In this document: piece after piece, positions 47,701-53,700 of the stretch
How the letters are laid out: each line of letters begins with the position of its first letter
How positions within the stretch are numbered: the stretch's first letter is position 1
Origin: Cornus controversa
Taxonomy: Eukaryota > Streptophyta > Magnoliopsida > Cornales > Cornaceae
Length of the DNA stretch: 64,000 bases
Direction of reading: 5' to 3'
Assembly (NCBI GenBank): GCA_026545225.1
Contig: CM048853.1
Span: 50,951,755 to 51,015,754, forward strand
The notes under the pieces: generated by a model
The model's input: only the letters and a program-made list of their open reading frames with translations
Told to the model about the DNA's origin: nothing
The model's database searches: none
Translations under genes and position numbers: made by a program

Positions 47701-50700
47701 ATTAAGCTTCTGCGGTAATTATGAGTTAAGATGGTTCATTAGGGTTTAATGGACAGGTTCACTCTCAAAAATTGGACTTGAATCGGGGGAGTCCCGGTAG
47801 TCTAGATTTTGAGGCGTGACAGAATGGTATCAGAGCCGGAACCCAGCCGGAAGTGTGCCGAGGGGGACGTCGGGCCTCCTAGGGGGGTGGATTGTAATGA
47901 CCCTTGTGGGCGGGTGTGATGTGGGTGGGTGCGAGAGACACTGGGCAAGCTACCACACTGACAGGTTACAGGGTACTCAATCCCACATCGCCTGGGTGTA
48001 GAGAAAGGGATGTGCTTATATGTAGTGTGTTCTCTCCAAATGGTATAAGGCCATTTGGGGTAAAACCCAATAGCGAAATCGTGCGGGCTTAGGCCCAAAG
48101 CGGACAATATCATACCATGTGGTGGAGGGACTATTACAAATGGTATCAGAGCCTGACCCAGCCGGAAGTGTGCCGATGGGGACGTCGGGCCTCCTAGGGG
48201 GGTGGATTGTGGTGACCCTTGTGGGCAGGTGCGAGAGACACTGGGCAAGCTACCACATTGGCAGGCTACAGGGTACTCAATCCCACATCGCCTGGGTGTG
48301 GAGAAGGGGATGTGCTTATATGTAGTGTATTCTCTCCAAATGGTATGAGGTCTTTTGGGGTAAAACCCAATAGCAAAAATCATGCGGGCTTAGGCCCAAA
48401 GCTGACAATATCATACCATCAGGTGGAGCGGGCTGTTACAGTTTGTCTATAATCAGAGAATTTTTTCTTGGTACATATCAAAAGATCCTGTTATGTTGTG
48501 GCCCAAATTTTGTCTCAGTCCAGGTCACATTGCGACCCGATTATGACCCGAAGAAGAGATTTTTTTACCCGTTTTTCGCTTGTGGGTTTTGAACTCTGAT
48601 TAAGACTCTCCTATAGCCCACTATATAAGGGGGTTTAGGTTTGGAGTGAGATTAAGAGAAAACACTGAAAATTGCAAAAAGAGAGGGAGAGAGCGAGAGC
48701 TAGGGTTTGGGGGTTGAAACTTGTAATCTCTTGATTTTTGAATAGTGAAAACTTTCGTTGGATCTTCACCGTGGACGTAGGCACATCGCCGAACCATGTA
48801 AATTTGTGGTTCTTGTTTCGTTATTTGTCGTGTTTTGTGATGGTTGCTTTGTTCGTGGCTGTTTGTCATAACAGATCCATTTGGAACAAGAAAATATATT
48901 GCGAGTGATGAAGCAATTGGTTAAAAATGCTTATTTTCTTCCTTTGAAATATGCATCACCTCCATATTTAACATGGACTATTTGTCTATTATCATGGCCA
49001 CCAAGGTGATAAGGCTAATGATATGGCCATCTGATTGCCACTGATTTTAAAACCACCGCAAGAGATTATGTCATTGAATATGACAGTTTTTTAAGCAACA
49101 TGGTAGATGCCACAAGTTCATGGTGAAGTGACAATCGAAAAAATTCTCTAGAAGTGTGTGGGTTATAGCAACAAATTTTCGAAAACTCAATAATTCAACT
49201 CCATAAAGTCTTTTCAAACTACTTTATGTCTGCTAAAATTTCCAAAACTCAATCTGAAATTCTATTGTAACAAGCATCCTACTCTCTAAAGACGAGTTAT
49301 TTCAGGCCATGGGAGTTGATGGTGGTCAGTAGCTACAAGTATATACTAGAAGAAGGGGAAGGGAAATAGTCATAAGGAACCCACTAGTACCAACAGAACT
49401 CGCCATTGATGTCCCATGATAGAGGATTAGTTTTAGTTGTTTTTGGTGGAACTCACTTGATTTTTAGACCTTCTAATAAGGAGAAATCAGATTCTCATCA
49501 ACTAATGGTATTGTGATAAATTTGAAGATTACTTATTTGGTACTTCTATCTAGACCATCATCATTTAGTGTCCAGGTTAGCCTTTGTTTAATTATATTTG
49601 TGTTTGTCCTTGTTTGGAATTAGTAGTCTTATTTAGTTTAGGAAATTCTTTGTCCGGGAGGAATGAGAAAATATTTTTTTGTCTATGTTGAAGGATTTAT
49701 ATATTTAAGTTACACCCTCTCTAATAGTTTAAGCTTTTGGAGTATCAGATTGCTAACAGTCTAATAAGAAAGTTTCTGTCTCTATGAGCAAGCCTCGTAA
49801 AGACATTTAAACAACTCTGAATTAATATCCTTTTTAATTGTAAGAGTCCATTAGTTTCTTCTAGGTCTAGAAAGCCATAGAGAGATTATTAAGATGGTTG
49901 TTCTTCTACCTGCCATTGATGTCACATGATGGAGTAGTTTTGGGGCCAACATTTTGGGGGAACTTGTTTGTTTTTTAGACATTTTAGTAAGGAGAATCAG
50001 ATTGTCATCAACTAAGGTACAATTACAACTTTAAAGATTGGTCAGTTGGTACTTCTATTTTTATTATCGTGTCCAAGATAGTCTTTTTTTAATTATGGTT
50101 CTGTTTAGTCCTTGTTTGGAGTTAGTAGAGTTTTATTTAGTTTAGGAAAAATACTGTGTCTTAATTAAAACCTTTTAGATTGTAAAACTTCTTCATCTAC
50201 CAGCCATTGATGTCACATGACAGAGGATTAGTTTTAGCAGTTTTTGGTCGAACTCATTTGATTTTTAGGCCTTTTAACAAGAAGAAATCAGAACCTCATC
50301 AACTAGTGGTATTATGATAAATTTCAAGATTAGTAATTTGCAGCTTTTATCTTTATTTAGCGTCCAAGTTAGTCTTTGTTTAATTATATTGTTGTGTACT
50401 CCACTGGAATTAGTAGTGTCCTATTTAGTTTAGGAGATTCTTTGTCCAGTAGGAATGAGTTTTTTTATTTATTTATGTTTCTACAAGGAAACTTTGTAAA
50501 GACATTTAAACAACTCTAAGTTAAAACCTTTTAAATTGTAGGAGTCCAGTAATTTCTTCTAGGTGAGACTCCGAGAAGGCCTTAGAGAGATTCTAAGGTT
50601 CTTCTACCCACTGCTTATGTCACATGAGAGAGAATTAGTTTTAGTAGGTATTGGTGGAACTCATTTGATTTTTAGACCTTTTAGTAAGGAAAAAACCGTA

Positions 50701-53700
50701 TTCTCATCTAGGGGTATTATGAAAAATCTAAAGATTTATTTATTGGTACTTATTATTTAAATTCAGAAATCCTTTGTCTGAATTAAAAACTTTTAAATGT
50801 AACATTCTTCACCTCCTCCATCCAAAAACCCCAATTCCATTTCAAAACCTTAAGCCTTTGTTCCAAAACACCATCCATGATTCATTCTATCATTCGAGTC
50901 CCAAAAACCTTGAATTTCCTAGCTGTCTACAACTTTCAACAAGTTATCCTTTTGGTTTGCACCAAAATTAGCCCAAAACCTCAGCCAACTAGAAGTCTAA
51001 ATCCAGGCTTGAACCAAAATATCATCTTCTCAACCATACCTAACTCAACTCAACAAAGCCTTTTGCTAACTATCTGGGGTTGGCTACATGAACATCTTCT
51101 CAACCATAAATCCGTAAAACAAAGCCTAATCTGCCAGTGTATGATTCTAGACTGCCCTAATTCCCTTCTTAAGGCTGGTTCCCACTTTAGGCAGCTATTG
51201 TTTCTCAGCAAATTTAAAGGGCAAGTTGAGCACATGTTATATCTATGCACATAGCCTAAGGGTGTGTGTCGGAAGAAGACTTATCTTGTAATGGCATTTT
51301 AAAATTTTTGGTTCTTGTTAATGATAAAGCCATGGGTAGAACTCATCCTTGAAAACTGGCTTACAAGGAGAAGGTGCCCATGTGTATATACACTGCACAT
51401 CCCAAAGGAACCCAGGCGATGTGGGACCATGCTAACAATTAAAAGTCTCGTAATAATCTGATTATCCATCAAGGGAGAAAGACATGATCAATATTGTTCA
51501 ACTCGCTTTCTTTTCTTCTTCATCTCTTATTCTATTCCTCCAATTAACAACCCTACTATGCTCTCTCTGTCAATAACTTACTTTTGTAATTGATTCTTTT
51601 TACTTCTTATGTTCTAAACTTTCAGTTTTATGATTTTCCAAGTTATCACAACAAAAAAATATAGCCTATCTAAATCAAAAATTAAAGCAAACAATCAAAC
51701 ACCATGATCAACCCCATCTAGAAAATGAATAGCAACTGATAATATCCTTTTGTAAGTCGTGCCAAAGAAGTAGAACAGATCGGTGCCAAATTGACAACAG
51801 ATTATCATATCAGTAACAAACAGCCAAATGACTGATAACCACCTACATGAGCATTAAGAGGTATCATGCGTAGTTTTACAAGGGGATAAAAGCAAACACA
51901 ATATATATATATATATACACAAATGAAATAGTTGTGTTGTTTCCTACTATTTCTATATATCAATTAGTACTTTTGTGTTCCTTATCTATTACAAGGAGAT
52001 ATTTCTGTTCCAGCCACCTAAAATTGAATGCCGTGAAATTATATTCATCAAGACTATGCAAGGGGTAAAACTTAGCTCTCAAGTTAAATGTGCCAAATTT
52101 TGTTCATCTCAACATTCTTATTGATTTAGATTGTATGAGAAAAAAAGAGGTAAAAAATGTGATGAGCACATCCATTGTACAATTGAAAACACAACATACC
52201 CTTTCTAGGCGTTGAAGCAGAGCAGTTTTGAATTGACGAACTCCACGTCCACTTGACGTTGGATCTAGTCTGTGAGCTTTCTCAAAGGCATAGAACCGAC
52301 CTGATTCCAGTACAGCAATCAAAATTTAGATATGCATTATGTTCAGAAGTTCCTTCTTAGAACAGCAATATAATAGAGTAATCCCACCCATAGCAAAACA
52401 TATGACCGTACTTAGTTATACTCTGGTAAGCAAGGGAGAGATAAAGCTCAAAAGGAACTTGAAAAACTAACCATGAATCATCATACAACAGGCAAAGCCA
52501 AAAGCAAGGATGTGTGAGTGAAAAGGGAGAACAAAAAGGAAATAAAGAAGCAAATAAAATAGCAAATCATCTAAACCATAGCCTTCATTGAACCAACTGA
52601 GATCTTCTTTCCCTCACCAGTGCCATTTTATGTGTTATCAACACAGGTTTTCTGATGAAGGAAGGTATAATCAATAATATATAATGGAAAGCCACCACCA
52701 TACATGTGCTTCCCCAACACCCCAAAACCCAAATTGTAAGCGTGAAGGATTCCAATTTGAGTATCAACCCAGGTTGAAACCAATTTTGTGGGAGTTCTTG
52801 AAACCTTGAAGACTCAAAGTACACCATTCTCCTTCAAAAGATACAGCAATCTTATTCAGGAAAGCCATCAATAAAATATGATGAGCCGTTTGTATTCAGA
52901 CGGAGACAAATTATGGATACCCTACACATCAGAATGAGTCTAAGCGGTACTCCTCAATTACTGATGCAAGAGGTATAAAGCAAGAACAAATGCAATAGGC
53001 TATGGAGAGGTACCTGAATAAGAAAATACTAGAAAAGTTAGGTGGCTCCAGCAGAGCAAATAGATGCATTCAGTGGCTGCATATGTATTTAACGAATACA
53101 GCAAGACTCAAGTTGATAGATCTATGGATGACTGATAATGAGCCTAAGTCTGGAATTTCTCTTTTACTTTCCATCAACTTCCATGGTTCACTTATTCTTC
53201 CCACCATGCTCACATTTTATTTTTCTGTCATCAGTAACTGAATCACTGGGTCTTCCTCCCTGACAACCTGTATTTCCTCCTCTACCATCTCATTGAGAAA
53301 TGGAGGCAAGAGCTAACATCAAGAAAACAAAAAATGTACCAGGTCATACTCAAAATGAAAGCTTAATTTCAAGTCATGGATCCTTCCCCCATCATTTTCT
53401 AAAAATCATCCACCACCTCTAGGCACTACCAGCCCCCCATCAATGAATCCATTTAAAATCAAAACTAGATTACACCACTAAAAAAAGGAAAGAAACACCA
53501 ACACCAAATCAAATAGAAGAAACACAAGCAGCATACCCCTCTTGAGAAGCAAAAATTGCAGTCCAACTCCACGATATCTCTCTTTACCAACAGCATAAAA
53601 TAAGCCATCAAGAACCAATTCAACCCTATTTACTTCCAGTCTTCAAAGAAAACCTCTAATTGAGCAGGGAATTATTTTTTTTTTCGTCAATAAAAGAGGG

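Larger units (their letters stand above)
44960..49300 (+). pseudogene. Degenerate Gypsy (Ty3) element hosting TRIM and LTR insertions, intron 2
   Basis: Reverse transcriptase remnant [17 protein letters not shown] near 45017-45068, with the YLDD active-site motif, then [15 protein letters not shown] (thumb, SSKG motif) near 45182. An integrase zinc-finger-like [18 protein letters not shown] lies near 46240-46290 and a C-terminal [19 protein letters not shown] stretch spans 47020-47040 and 48441-48480. The host sequence is continuous across a TRIM (45668-46200), a composite (47040-48440) and a solo LTR (48489-48873). No LTRs of its own were identified. Confidence 0.72.

Noticed and set aside
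47802..48383. 193-codon open frame on the minus strand
   Set aside because: Lies entirely within TRIM-D interiors and LTRs and is itself internally repeated; it exists because the TRIM unit is tandemly repeated, not because it codes.
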